Source: Hallerella succinigenes (GTDB lineage: Bacteria; Fibrobacterota; Fibrobacteria; Fibrobacterales; Fibrobacteraceae). Taken from it: a stretch of 64,000 nucleotides of DNA. Positions 25,431-34,700 of this stretch are shown one piece after another. The DNA lies in contig NZ_PGEX01000001.1 in NCBI RefSeq assembly GCF_002797675.1, forward strand, positions 434,001 to 498,000. The letters are read 5' to 3'. The position numbers were made by a program, and so were the translations under genes. Below the pieces are notes generated by a model that was not told the DNA's origin, searched no databases, and worked only from the letters and a program-made list of their open reading frames with translations. How positions within the stretch are numbered: position 1 is the stretch's first letter; the number at the start of each line of letters is the position of its first letter.

Positions 25431-26207
25431 CTAGCGGCTTAACTTTTTATCCAGTCCGTAGATTTCCCGCATGGAGATGTCTTTGTGCGGGTCGGAACTG
25501 CGGATGTCTATCGTATAGGCGTTGTGGATTATCCTGTCAAGTATGGAATCCGTCAACGGGTTCGCAAGACCGCCCAACTGCTCGTACCATTCCGAGGAAG
25601 GGTACTGCGAGCAGAAAATCGTGGACGATTTCCCGCTACGCCGATGCAGGATTTCGAAGATGGCCTTCTGTTCGCTTTCGCTGGGTTTCAGCAGCAGCCA
25701 TTCGTCGATAATCAGCAACGCCGGTTTCGTGTACTTCAGCATCGACTTCGTGAAGGTCCTGTTTTCGCGGGCCATCTCCAGTTCTATCAACAAATCCGGC
25801 AAACGTACGAATTTCGTGTTGTAGAACTGGCGACACGCCTCGTAACCGAAAGCGCAGGCCATGAAGGTCTTGCCGCTGCCCGTGGCCCCGGTGATGAAGA
25901 CGTTGCGGCCTTCGCGAACGAACTCGCAGGAAGCGAGCCTGGCAATCAAATCCCGGTTCAGTTTCCTGCCCGACGAGTAGTCGATTTCGTTGATATTGGC
26001 TCCTTTCTGCTCAAGCCCGGCACGTTTCACGAGCCGGTGCAGGGCGTTGTTCTTGCGCTGGCAATATTCGATATCCACAAGCAGGCCGAAACGGTCGTCG
26101 AACGAAATGCTTGACATGTTCGGATCGTCCCGTTGCGCATCGAAGGCGTTCGCCATGGCGCTGAGGCGCATCTCGATGAGTTTGTTCCGTGTCGCTTCGT
26201 TAGTCAT
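25431..26207 (-). CDS. istB: IS21-family transposition helper ATPase IstB
   Basis: 258 aa from MTNEATRNKLIEMRLSAMAN, selected because GGAGGG lies just before this ATG. It is an AAA+ ATPase related to DnaC, with Walker A GATGSGKTFMACAFG and Walker B LLIIDEWLL. IstB helps the transposase choose and capture the target. Its start overlaps the end of istA by eight bases, the usual coupled order. Confidence 0.93.
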   Translation of the reverse strand: MTNEATRNKLIEMRLSAMANAFDAQRDDPNMSSISFDDRFGLLVDIEYCQRKNNALHRLVKRAGLEQKGANINEIDYSSGRKLNRDLIARLASCEFVREGRNVFITGATGSGKTFMACAFGYEACRQFYNTKFVRLPDLLIELEMARENRTFTKSMLKYTKPALLIIDEWLLLKPSESEQKAIFEILHRRSGKSSTIFCSQYPSSEWYEQLGGLANPLTDSILDRIIHNAYTIDIRSSDPHKDISMREIYGLDKKLSR

Positions 26208-27732
26208 TGTCCCTCCTGTAGTATTCGGCCCCACGGGTTATCCCCCGCGGCCTTTCCGCAGGTTTCTTGGTCCTGTCGCCGTTTGCCGCAAGCAGGTTCT
26301 GGACGCTCTTGAAAGTCGGGGTAACCCCGAAAGAAATCATCCGTTCGCAGGCGGCTTCCAGCGAGACATCGGAGTAGTCCTTCGCCAGCGACAGGATCGC
26401 CATGCAGGCCTTGTACGTCTGCTGTTCAATGGGTTTGCTGGCCAGCACGCGTTCGATTACCGTCAGCGTGCTGTAGCCGATTTTGCGCGCCCAGTTGCGG
26501 AAACGGTCGCCATCCCATTCAAGGAACTTCTGGTGCTTTTCCGGCATGTGGACGGCCAATGTGCTATATTTTCCCTTGCAGCCGAGCATTTTTGCGTGCG
26601 ACGCTATCCTGTTCCCGTCATCGAATATCTCGACGATGGAATCGGTTTCACGGACATCCACCTTCTTGCCGATGAAGCCGAACGGGACCGAATAGAAGTT
26701 GCCCTCGACGCAGACATGGTAGTTGAATTGGACCGTAAGACTGCGCCATGTGGCGTTCTCGTAGCGTGTCCGGGGCAGCGGCAAGAGGAACGTTCTTTCT
26801 TCCAGGTCGAACAACCCTTTTCTGCTGCCCTCCTTCTTTTGGAACGGCCTTTCGTTGTATTCCTCCAGCTTCCTGCGGATGGCACGGTTGAGTTCCCCGA
26901 TGCCGAAGAACTCCTCGTTCCTCAACGCAGCGATGATCCATGTGGACACGTTGCCGACGGTCCCCTCTGCGCTGGCCTTGTCCTTCGGGGCCCGAACCCT
27001 GGCGGGAATGATCGCGGTGCCGTAATGTTCGGCAAGTTCCTGGTAGCTCGAATTCAGTTCGTCCGCGTATTTCCTGTTGTGCGTCACTGCGGTCTTGCAG
27101 TTGTCGGGCACGAGCATCTTCGAGACTCCGCCGAAAAACTCGAACATGTGGATGTGTGCGTCGTTCCATGACTTCTGTTTTTCGTCCGGGAAGGCCTCCG
27201 CGTAGGCATACATGCTGTAGTTGAGAACGCCTACGAACACGTAAGCCTTTTTCTGTTCCCCCGTTTCGGGGTCGATGATGTATGCGGGATCTCCGGCCCA
27301 GTCGACTTCGATCTGCTCGCCGGGTTTGCGGTTGATGTGCATTGTAGCCCTGCGGACGCGTTCGTCCTGCAGGATGTAGTGGCAGAACTGCGAGTACATC
27401 AGCGGCTTGGTATTCTCGAGCCTGCATTCTTCAAGATATTCCGCCCAGAGGAGCTTCTTGTTCACGCCGTTGCGCAGCAGTTCGTTCTTAACGTGGTCGA
27501 AATCGGGCAACTTCCTGTCGGTGATTTTCCTGGTCTCTTTACCGTTCGGGTGTATGATCTTGTCGATTTCCCTGTCGGTGAGACGTTCTTCCAGGGGCCA
27601 GCGGAGATTGTACTCGTTGGCCAGTTTCAGGACCTTGTTTACGGTCTTTTTTGACACCTGGCAGCTTGCCGCAATGTCGTTCTGGCTTAATCCCAGGCTT
27701 CGCAGCCTGAGGATTTCGCGGTATTTGGTCAT
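26200..27732 (-). CDS. istA: IS21-family transposase IstA
   Basis: 510 aa. The N-terminal HTH (LRLRSLGLSQNDIAASCQVS) is followed by an RNase-H-like catalytic domain with DDE residues in EVDWAGD, MLVPDNCKTAV and KDKASAEGTV, and then a C-terminal beta-barrel region (NFYSVPFGFIGKKVDV). The start has a strong AGGAGG site nine bases upstream. The length is normal for the family and no frameshift is seen. Confidence 0.95.
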   Translation of the reverse strand: MTKYREILRLRSLGLSQNDIAASCQVSKKTVNKVLKLANEYNLRWPLEERLTDREIDKIIHPNGKETRKITDRKLPDFDHVKNELLRNGVNKKLLWAEYLEECRLENTKPLMYSQFCHYILQDERVRRATMHINRKPGEQIEVDWAGDPAYIIDPETGEQKKAYVFVGVLNYSMYAYAEAFPDEKQKSWNDAHIHMFEFFGGVSKMLVPDNCKTAVTHNRKYADELNSSYQELAEHYGTAIIPARVRAPKDKASAEGTVGNVSTWIIAALRNEEFFGIGELNRAIRRKLEEYNERPFQKKEGSRKGLFDLEERTFLLPLPRTRYENATWRSLTVQFNYHVCVEGNFYSVPFGFIGKKVDVRETDSIVEIFDDGNRIASHAKMLGCKGKYSTLAVHMPEKHQKFLEWDGDRFRNWARKIGYSTLTVIERVLASKPIEQQTYKACMAILSLAKDYSDVSLEAACERMISFGVTPTFKSVQNLLAANGDRTKKPAERPRGITRGAEYYRRDND

Positions 27733-27879
27733 TAGACCTCCTGTCTATTTTGTTCGCACGGAATTGTGCAGGCCAAAATTAGACAGGTTTCCTTGTCTCC
27801 GGAATCGCGGTTTCCGTTTGACCGGTACGCCGGTTTCCATTACTCCGGTTTCATGGTGTAATTCACTCCGGAATACTCA

Positions 27880-28075
27880 TTCAATCGAGTTCTTGGAAAA
27901 TCAGGCGACAGTAGACGAAATTTGTTGGGTCAGCGAAGTCTTTGACGATATCGCAGCCAAAACTCAGTCAAAGGACTTTATCGAAGCCCTTCACAGAATT
28001 CACGACAAACTGCCTGAAGAGGAGGGCAAATTAATTGAACCCAGTATAAAATCTGCTGAATTGGCAATTCAGTAA
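27880..28075 (+). pseudogene. EndoU immunity gene, 3' part
   Basis: Begins with the second copy of TTCAAT and continues the interrupted gene: IEFLENQATVDEICWVSEVF, then FIEALHRIHDKLPEEEGKL, to the stop at 28073. The frame matches 25227-25357 once the IS and one target copy are removed. Confidence 0.7.
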
Positions 28076-28123
28076 AAAAGAAAGGACTCGAACAAGTTGC
28101 AGCGAACAATCTTGTTCAAGTCC
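28073..28123 (-). terminator. Terminator at the end of the Rhs operon
   Basis: GGACTCGAACAAG and CTTGTTCAAGTCC form a 13-bp stem with one mismatch or wobble and a 14-nt loop. Read on the - strand, it is followed by TTTCTTTTTTA. It closes the long - strand toxin operon just before the convergent immunity fragment and shares bases with the end of that gene. Confidence 0.65.
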
Positions 28124-28171
28124 ATTCCCAGATATGCTAAAGCAAATCCTAGTTAACAGGGAAGCTTACAA

Positions 28172-28565
28172 TAGGACAATTGTACCGCAGGGACATCATC
28201 AAACAGATAGACGACCCAGTGTCTTGACATACGCCCTATGCGGTCATAGGACTTCATTTTTATGGATACCGGATTACCTTCACCGTCGTAAGCAATGATA
28301 GCCCCGACATCATAATCGCGTATTCGTCCATCTGAGACAGAATGTTTCCAAGCAGCGAACTGTTCAGGTTTACCCCGTATAGGGTCAATGTATCGGATGT
28401 CGGCTTTCCGTAAACTGTGCGGACTATGGGAGTAAGAGCTGCGGAGGCAATCGCCGTATTTGGGGCAGCAAAGTCATGACCGCCATGTACTTCGCCGATT
28501 GCGACAACACGCCCTTCGCTGTCATATACATTCGCCATAAAGTAGTTGTTTCCCAAAGCCTTCTG
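28172..28565 (-). pseudogene. Rhs protein fragment, frameshifted
   Basis: About 395 bp closely match 34094-34489 inside the large Rhs gene: both encode KALGNNYFMANVYD and VVAIGEVHGGHDFAAPNTAI. A missing base (TATTCGTCC here, TATTCCGTCC there, near 28328) shifts the frame, so the copy ends in unrelated residues. Both borders are abrupt. It is a dead duplicate of a middle Rhs segment, not of the toxin-bearing end, probably left by recombination within the array. Confidence 0.8.
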
Positions 28566-28593
28566 ATACACGATATCATCCATGCAAAAAATT

Positions 28594-28959
28594 TTAGTAA
28601 TCTGCCATTTTATTGCCATCTATCTTGTAATAAGGCCATGTATGCCTAACTACATCAGACGGAATATAATTTTCATCTGCCACTGATTCTTCCTTCAAGA
28701 CATTCAGCAGAATTTCTGCATTCATTTTTTCTTTTAAAACTAAATTCACATATAATTCATGATAAATTGTAATACACGAATCACAGTATTTTTTTACTGA
28801 TATTTCTGCAAAAAGATAATCACATTTTATTCCATCTGTAGATTGGCAAAGAGCGAATTTCGCTCCACTATCATCTATATAAATAGGTCCCCGTTCAGAC
28901 GCAAACGAATAAATAGGTTTTACGGAAGAAGAACCTGAATCTTTGGGAAAATAATACAT
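28594..28959 (-). CDS. Unknown small protein, possible truncated immunity protein
   Basis: 121 aa from the first ATG (MYYFPKDSGSSSVKPIYSFA). The frame stays open about 25 codons further upstream without a usable start codon, so the N-terminus may be lost. It has four Cys, two of them close together in KYCDSCITIYHELYVN, which suggests an exported protein with disulfides, but no signal peptide is visible from this start. It lies behind the lipoprotein at 29028 in the Rhs operon and is A+T-rich like the other immunity genes. No family is recognised. Confidence 0.45.
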   Translation of the reverse strand: MYYFPKDSGSSSVKPIYSFASERGPIYIDDSGAKFALCQSTDGIKCDYLFAEISVKKYCDSCITIYHELYVNLVLKEKMNAEILLNVLKEESVADENYIPSDVVRHTWPYYKIDGNKMADY

Positions 28960-29027
28960 TTGTGCCGCATAATAAAAAAATAGAACATTTAACTCACCAA
29001 CCCCACTCGCTTTTATTTGTAAAGTTT

Positions 29028-29273
29028 CTAGATATTCTTTGATGTTTTATATTCTAGAGAACAAGGGTATAAAATTATTCGATTCTCTATTTTTTCTTCA
29101 CACACATTATAGCGTAAAATAGACTTTTCCCCTGGTTCATATGCATACCTGCTATGAAATGAGTCCTTAATTCTCTTTGAAAAAATTTCCACACTCCAAT
29201 GATGTCGGTTTCCATTCAAAACAGCACAACCACTTATCACTAAAAGGGTTACAACAAGAAATCTAAAAGTCAT
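29028..29273 (-). CDS. Small lipoprotein, putative immunity to the HExxH toxin
   Basis: 81 aa. MTFRFLVVTLLVISGCAVLN is a lipoprotein signal with lipobox ISGC, so the mature part (about 65 residues) sits on the periplasmic face of a membrane. Its start overlaps the stop of the orphan Rhs toxin by four bases. That position is where the cognate immunity gene is expected. Two later Cys (YNVCEEK; LYPCSLEY) could form a disulfide. No family is recognised. Confidence 0.6.
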   Translation of the reverse strand: MTFRFLVVTLLVISGCAVLNGNRHHWSVEIFSKRIKDSFHSRYAYEPGEKSILRYNVCEEKIENRIILYPCSLEYKTSKNI

Positions 29274-30583
29274 CTTCGCTGCGTCTCCAAAAGAATATTG
29301 TACAAGCGCCTTCGGTTTCCAAAAGTTTCTAAAGTTTTTATTGTTTGTTTGCTTGTTGATTTTCTTTCAATAAATGTTTTTAAATCAGCGATTTCTTTCG
29401 CACGTTCATTAGGCCAGAATTTATTAAACTTATGATCTAATAAACGATCTCTTACTAGGGCTTCTTCGGCATCAATACTATTATTAAACATCAGTCCCAT
29501 ATTACCAGATCCCATATAATTAAATTTTTGGTGAAGACCTTCATGCGCAATAGTTTCATAAAAATTCGCCGCTGATGTGGTGGCTGATTTTGCAATTTTT
29601 ATATTGCCCAAATTATCAGTCGCTCCCTCTGCATCTACAAATCCGGTTTTGCTGGTAGCACTTTCTACCCGAAAATATTCCTGTGTCATATCCACAGATA
29701 TCGTTCCTAAAGCTAGACCTTCTTCATTTCCTATATAATTGGCAACTCGATTTAAGAAATCAAAACGTTTGCCAAAACTATATGTTTCCTCGTATACACT
29801 CCATTGATAATTGACATCTGTTTGAAAACGAATTTCACTCAGCGTTCCTCCTAAAACTGCTCCAATGCCTACTTGTGCTAGAAAACCATTCCGCCCCCAC
29901 CAACTCCATTCGGAACGATTCCCCAAAGTGTTATTCAAAAAATAACTTGATGTATAACCAGCAGCAGAACCTGCTGCACCACCAACAGCACCACCAGCAA
30001 AAGCCGCAGCTGAACCAGATTCCATAAGAACTCCTGCAGCACCCGTAGCCAAGCCACTGACTGCGCTTCCGACCCCTCCACTAGCTGCTCCAGCAACGGC
30101 CCCCACAGCTGCACCTTGTGCTATCGCTTTTCCACACCCCACTTCATTTGCCCCGCTGCAATTCACCGCCGAAACTGTTCCGCCAACAGCGGCTCCTATA
30201 GCGGCCCCCACAATGATGGCCGCGGTTACGCTTTCCCCGTTTGGGTCAATGTAGTTTAGCGGGTCACCACCGTAAGTATAGGGGTTCGCAAACTGTCCGG
30301 CAGGGTCCGGCGTAAGCCATAGTCCAAAGAGCGGGTCATAGAATCGTGCGCCGAAGTAATACTTGTTCAAGTCGGAATCAAATTCCTTGGACTGCCAGCG
30401 TCTTGAATCTTCAGCATCGTCATGAGCCAAGTCAATTAGTGTCCCGTATGGGTAATAGGCGTATGCGCTCTGGACTCCAGATGTATTTGCATAGCCCCTG
30501 ATATTGCCCTGGACATCCGTCACAGGGAAATAGGCCAAGCCATTTTTGCGATAGCCACTACTAATCAAAAGCATTCTTGACAT
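29270..30583 (-). CDS. Orphan Rhs core with metallopeptidase-like C-terminal toxin
   Basis: 437 aa with no signal peptide. Residues about 10-170 are nearly identical to the large Rhs protein: YFGARFYDPLFGLWLTPDPA, then YGGDPLNYIDPNGES and the Gly/Ala-rich start of its tail. After that the sequence is unrelated to the main gene's tail. At about residue 343 lies YETIAHEGLHQKFNY, an HExxH zinc-protease motif, with downstream acidic residues that could give a third ligand. It overlaps the upstream lipoprotein by 19 bases. This is an orphan toxin cassette of the kind that can replace the main tail by recombination through the shared core. Expression as a separate protein is uncertain. Confidence 0.75.
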   Translation of the reverse strand: MSRMLLISSGYRKNGLAYFPVTDVQGNIRGYANTSGVQSAYAYYPYGTLIDLAHDDAEDSRRWQSKEFDSDLNKYYFGARFYDPLFGLWLTPDPAGQFANPYTYGGDPLNYIDPNGESVTAAIIVGAAIGAAVGGTVSAVNCSGANEVGCGKAIAQGAAVGAVAGAASGGVGSAVSGLATGAAGVLMESGSAAAFAGGAVGGAAGSAAGYTSSYFLNNTLGNRSEWSWWGRNGFLAQVGIGAVLGGTLSEIRFQTDVNYQWSVYEETYSFGKRFDFLNRVANYIGNEEGLALGTISVDMTQEYFRVESATSKTGFVDAEGATDNLGNIKIAKSATTSAANFYETIAHEGLHQKFNYMGSGNMGLMFNNSIDAEEALVRDRLLDHKFNKFWPNERAKEIADLKTFIERKSTSKQTIKTLETFGNRRRLYNILLETQRR

Positions 30584-31197
30584 TTCCTGTCAGAATTTTC
30601 ATTTTCTTTTACCAAAATGCACGTTTGAAAATAAATGTAATCTTGCAAATTCTCTGAATATATAGCATTGAAAGAACGCTCTTGTTTCGAACACGTATTT
30701 CCATAGCGTAAAAAATCGGTTTTCTTTTCAAATTCTTTTGTTCCGACATAAATCCTAGTCCAAACAATGGTTTTATCATATTCAAGAAATGAAGTCTGGT
30801 ATTTTACCAACCGATATACTTCTCCTGTATTAATTTCCACTAAAAAGGACTGAAAAAGGGCCTCATGTCTTAATTTATTCTTACATCCTCCAAGATCGCC
30901 CGCTCCAATTAACGCATTGCAAAAACCTGTAAGGCAATCAAAGCCTTGTTCATTATAATCCTGCATACAATTGCTCTCTTGTTCTTCTCCATCAAGATAA
31001 TACTCCACTTTGTATCTAGATTCATCGCCTTCTGCACTTTTCCCTAGATAAGATTGATAATACCTTTCTGCCATTTTATAAGAATATGGGTCAATCAAAT
31101 CAGTCGTTAATACAATATCTTGAGTATTTCTTGGCGTTGCACACGAAAGAATGAGAAAATTTATCATCGATACAATCCATTTTCTTTTGAATTTCAT
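30565..31197 (-). CDS. Lipoprotein, putative immunity protein 2
   Basis: 210 aa from MKFKRKWIVSMINFLILSCA (lipobox LILSC). An upstream in-frame ATG at 31218 would place extra residues before the signal. The C-terminal half is paralogous to the product of 31209-31790: VWTRIYVGTKEF aligns with WIHTMVYLGERNF, IYSENLQDYIYFQTC with TYSDCLKDSIFYETC, and the ends are CQECF and IEQCF. This protein has an extra Cys-rich insert (NCMQDYNEQGFDCLTGFCNA). Tandem lipoprotein paralogues behind an Rhs toxin fit immunity to an effector acting in the periplasm. Confidence 0.65.
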   Translation of the reverse strand: MKFKRKWIVSMINFLILSCATPRNTQDIVLTTDLIDPYSYKMAERYYQSYLGKSAEGDESRYKVEYYLDGEEQESNCMQDYNEQGFDCLTGFCNALIGAGDLGGCKNKLRHEALFQSFLVEINTGEVYRLVKYQTSFLEYDKTIVWTRIYVGTKEFEKKTDFLRYGNTCSKQERSFNAIYSENLQDYIYFQTCILVKENENSDRKCQECF

Positions 31198-31208
31198 ACA
31201 CACATTCC

Positions 31209-31790
31209 CTAAAAACACTGCTCGATTTTATAGCTAGAATCGTATTCTATACGTTTCATTACACATGTTTCATAAAAAATGGAATCTTTTAAGCAATCAG
31301 AATATGTGGAATTAAAATATTTCTCCGGCCAATGTTTTTCATCTTTTTTTCTTTTCCGAAAATTTCTTTCACCCAAGTACACCATTGTATGTATCCACGT
31401 AATCTTTTCCCCGGAATCGCTCGGTTTGTACTTCCCCAACAGATAATATTTTTTTTGTTTTCTTTCCGTGCAACGCTCGGTCATCGAAATGGATATTTCC
31501 GCATTTTTTATTTCATGATATGGTATAAGAGGATATTTGAAGAAAGTTCTACTGTAAAAAAAGCCAGGCAAGTCAATCTTTTCGCTTTTGGGTATTTCAG
31601 GATAATAAGTATTGTTAAAACCATAATGCATTTCATAACCAAAAGGGAGAAGATAACCATCTTCATCAAAATTATAAACATCATCGGTCACTAGCCACGT
31701 TCTCACCGCTAAAAGTTCCTTGTTTGAGCAACCGATGAATATTAAACAAATGAAAATACACATAATATTTTTTTTGGAGAAGTTCACCAT
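31209..31790 (-). CDS. Lipoprotein, putative immunity protein 1
   Basis: 193 aa. MVNFSKKNIMCIFICLIFIG followed by Cys is a lipoprotein signal. The gene starts seven bases before the stop codon of the large Rhs gene, so translation is coupled to the toxin. The mature part is polar and aromatic-rich (GFNNTYYPEIPKSEKIDLPG) and ends in a Cys-containing block shared with the next gene. I infer the cognate immunity protein of the toxin tail encoded just upstream. No family is recognised. Confidence 0.68.
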   Translation of the reverse strand: MVNFSKKNIMCIFICLIFIGCSNKELLAVRTWLVTDDVYNFDEDGYLLPFGYEMHYGFNNTYYPEIPKSEKIDLPGFFYSRTFFKYPLIPYHEIKNAEISISMTERCTERKQKKYYLLGKYKPSDSGEKITWIHTMVYLGERNFRKRKKDEKHWPEKYFNSTYSDCLKDSIFYETCVMKRIEYDSSYKIEQCF

Positions 31791-34700
31791 AATCCTCCCG
31801 GATAAAAATGATATCTATACCGCCACGGAATAAGGTTATTCGGAGCTCCACCCCGATAAAAAGGATTCAGCTCATGTACAGCACCTGTGCATAAACCAGC
31901 TTTTAGATATCCCATTCCTTTCATGTTATTAACAGTAACGTTGGAATGATAATTATCGGCATATTTTTTTGAAACAAAAGTTAATCTGGTTGAACTTTTA
32001 TCGTCATCCGCCGCATTTTGATATTCCATCACCCCGTTCCCGTTATTTTCTAAAACATTACCTTCAATATCACTACCTCGAACATGACTGAAAGGACCGC
32101 CTCCAGACAATATGGCAATAGCCCACCCCACCGGATCATTCGCCACAGAGGCGGAAACGGCACCTGGGCTAGTTCTCATTTCTTTAACCGCTTGTTTTTC
32201 TGTCATCCAAATCCCAGCCTTTTCTCCATAGAGGTTATTTAAGGCATCCGTTCCACCAACAGCATTAGCAGCATAGACCAAACCTATACTTGCAAGAGAA
32301 TTTGCCATTGACGATAGTCCCCCAAACATTAGTCCCTTCAATCCAGCTTCTCCTACATCATCGCCATTAATTTCCGCCAAGACCATTGAGGATATAGACG
32401 AAGACATTGCACTATTGACAACAGGGACATTTCCGAAATATGTTGCAGGGTTATACCAAGAACCACCAAAAGCTTGCCCCCAAGCCGATAGGCCATAACT
32501 TACACCTCCGCTTATCGCTCCACTAACGGACCCCTGCCAAAAAGCAGTCCACAGTCCCATACCATCAACGGAACCATTGCCTGTAACTGAATTTCCCAAG
32601 TAATTAATAGTCCCACTAGTTGCACCACCAGAAGCACCACCAGCAATCGCGCCACCAACACCGCCTATCGCCCCGCTGACTGCGCTTCCGACCCCTCCAC
32701 TTGCAGCTCCAGCAATTCCTCCGATTGCAGCACCTTGTGCTATTGCTTTTCCACAGCCAACTTCATTTGCCCCGCTGCAATTCACCGCCGAAACTGTTCC
32801 GCCAATAGCGGCTCCTATAGCGGCCCCCACAATGATGGCCGCAGTTACGCTTTCCCCGTTTGGGTCAATGTAGTTTAGCGGGTCACCACCATAAGTATAG
32901 GGGTTCGCAAACTGTCCGGCAGGGTCCGGCGTAAGCCATAGTCCAAAGAGCGGGTCATAGAATCGTGCGCCGAAGTAATACTTGTTCAAGTCGGAATCAA
33001 ATTCCTTGGCCTGCCAGCGTCTTGAATCTTCAGCATCGTCATGAGCCAAGTCAATTAGTGTCCCGTATGGGTAATAGGCGTATGCGCTCTGGACTCCTGA
33101 TGTATTTGCATAGCCCCTTATATTGCCCTGAACATCCGTCACAGGGAAATACGCTGCGCCATCTTTGCGGTAGCCGCCTGCAATCAAATCCTCCCGTACA
33201 AGAGTATAATCCCCACTTCCATCCTTGCGGTAAACGCCCACCCCGCCCAGGGTCGCCTCACCGTAACCGGAACTTCCGTCACCATAGTTAAAATACATAC
33301 GCTGGCCGTTTTCGTCATAGGCCATACGGATTCGAGCCAATTCTAAAGACTCGAAATCATCCAAATTATTCTGCGAAATTCCAGACGGGACTTCAGGATA
33401 CAACCGAACATTCTCCGGCAACGCCCTGGCATCCAGTTCGTAGGCGGCACGAGCATAACGGTCTAGCCACACATTTCCGGATGCGTCATAGGAATAGTAC
33501 TCAAACGGGGTGTAGCTTCTACCCGAAATCGTCATACCATGAGGTCGATAGTAGCCTTGATGGCTCTGAGAACCATAGTAATACCCTACAGCTTGGGAAC
33601 CCTCGCGCTTGGCAGTCAGGCGTCCAAGTTCGTCATAACGATAGCTTGCGTTCCTAGTTCCGGACATTTCCGTCAGACGGCCCAGATAGTCATAGGTATA
33701 GCCAGCATTTTCTACAACTCGGCCTGCAGTTCCCGCATCAGCCCACACTCTTGCCACGGTTGACTGTCGCACAGACAAGGGATTTTCATACGATATGTTT
33801 TCAGAATAAAGCTCCGTAGAGCCGTTCCTATAGTCCAGTACAACGGGTCTTCCGTATACATCGCGCCGAACGGTTTTTGCAAACACCTCTGCTCCCGCAT
33901 CGTAATAATGTTTGGATACAACATTCCCATTTGCACTGTACGTATAGCTAGCCAACATGGAATTGCCTTCGCGTGTTTCAACGAGGCGTCCCTTGTTGTC
34001 ATAAGTTCTAGTCCTTGTTGACTTTTGCGTCCAACCGCTTCCATCCCATTCCGAATAGGTCGAAGAAGCCAGCTCGTCGGACAAGTTATAGACATAGGAC
34101 AATTGTACCGCGGGAACATCGTCAAACAGATAGACGACCCACTGTCTTGACATGCGCCCAATGCGGTCATAGGACTTCATTTTTATAGATACAGGATTAC
34201 CTTCACCGTCGTAGGCAATGATAGCCCCGACATCATAATCGCGTATTCCGTCCATCTGAGACAGAATGTTTCCAAGCAGCGAACTGTTCAGGTTTACCCC
34301 GTATAGGGTCAATGTATCGGATGTCGGCTTTCCGTAAACTGTGCGGACTATGGGAGTAAGAGCTGCGGAGGCAATCGCCGTATTTGGGGCTGCAAAGTCA
34401 TGACCGCCATGTACTTCGCCGATTGCGACAACACGCCCTTCGCCGTCATATACATTCGCCATAAAGTAGTTGTTTCCCAAAGCCTTCTGGCGAGCGTTTC
34501 TCGTAAACCTTAAATTTCCCAAGGAATCATAGGCATATTCCACCAGGCCACGGTCATTGGATTTTTTCGAGAGCAGGCGACCCATGGCATCATAGCCCAT
34601 CGTATCCGCAAACGCAGGGTAATCCCTAAGATAAGATCGAATCAACCTATCATAGCCATCATACTCGTTCATGACAACGAGTTCATTCTCGCCATCGTAT

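Larger units (their letters stand above)
25358..27879 (-). mobile_element. IS21-family insertion sequence (2522 bp)
   Basis: The ends TGAATATTCCGGCG and (reverse complement of the right end) TGAGTATTCCGGAG match closely and have the 5'-TG...CA-3' form of the IS21 family. The 6-bp target copy TTCAAT lies on both sides (25352-25357 and 27880-27885). Inside each end are several short related blocks (CCGGAATG.., GGAAACCGC, CGGTTTCC), as expected for multiple transposase-binding sites. It carries istA and istB on the - strand, both intact, so the insertion may be recent. Confidence 0.92.
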
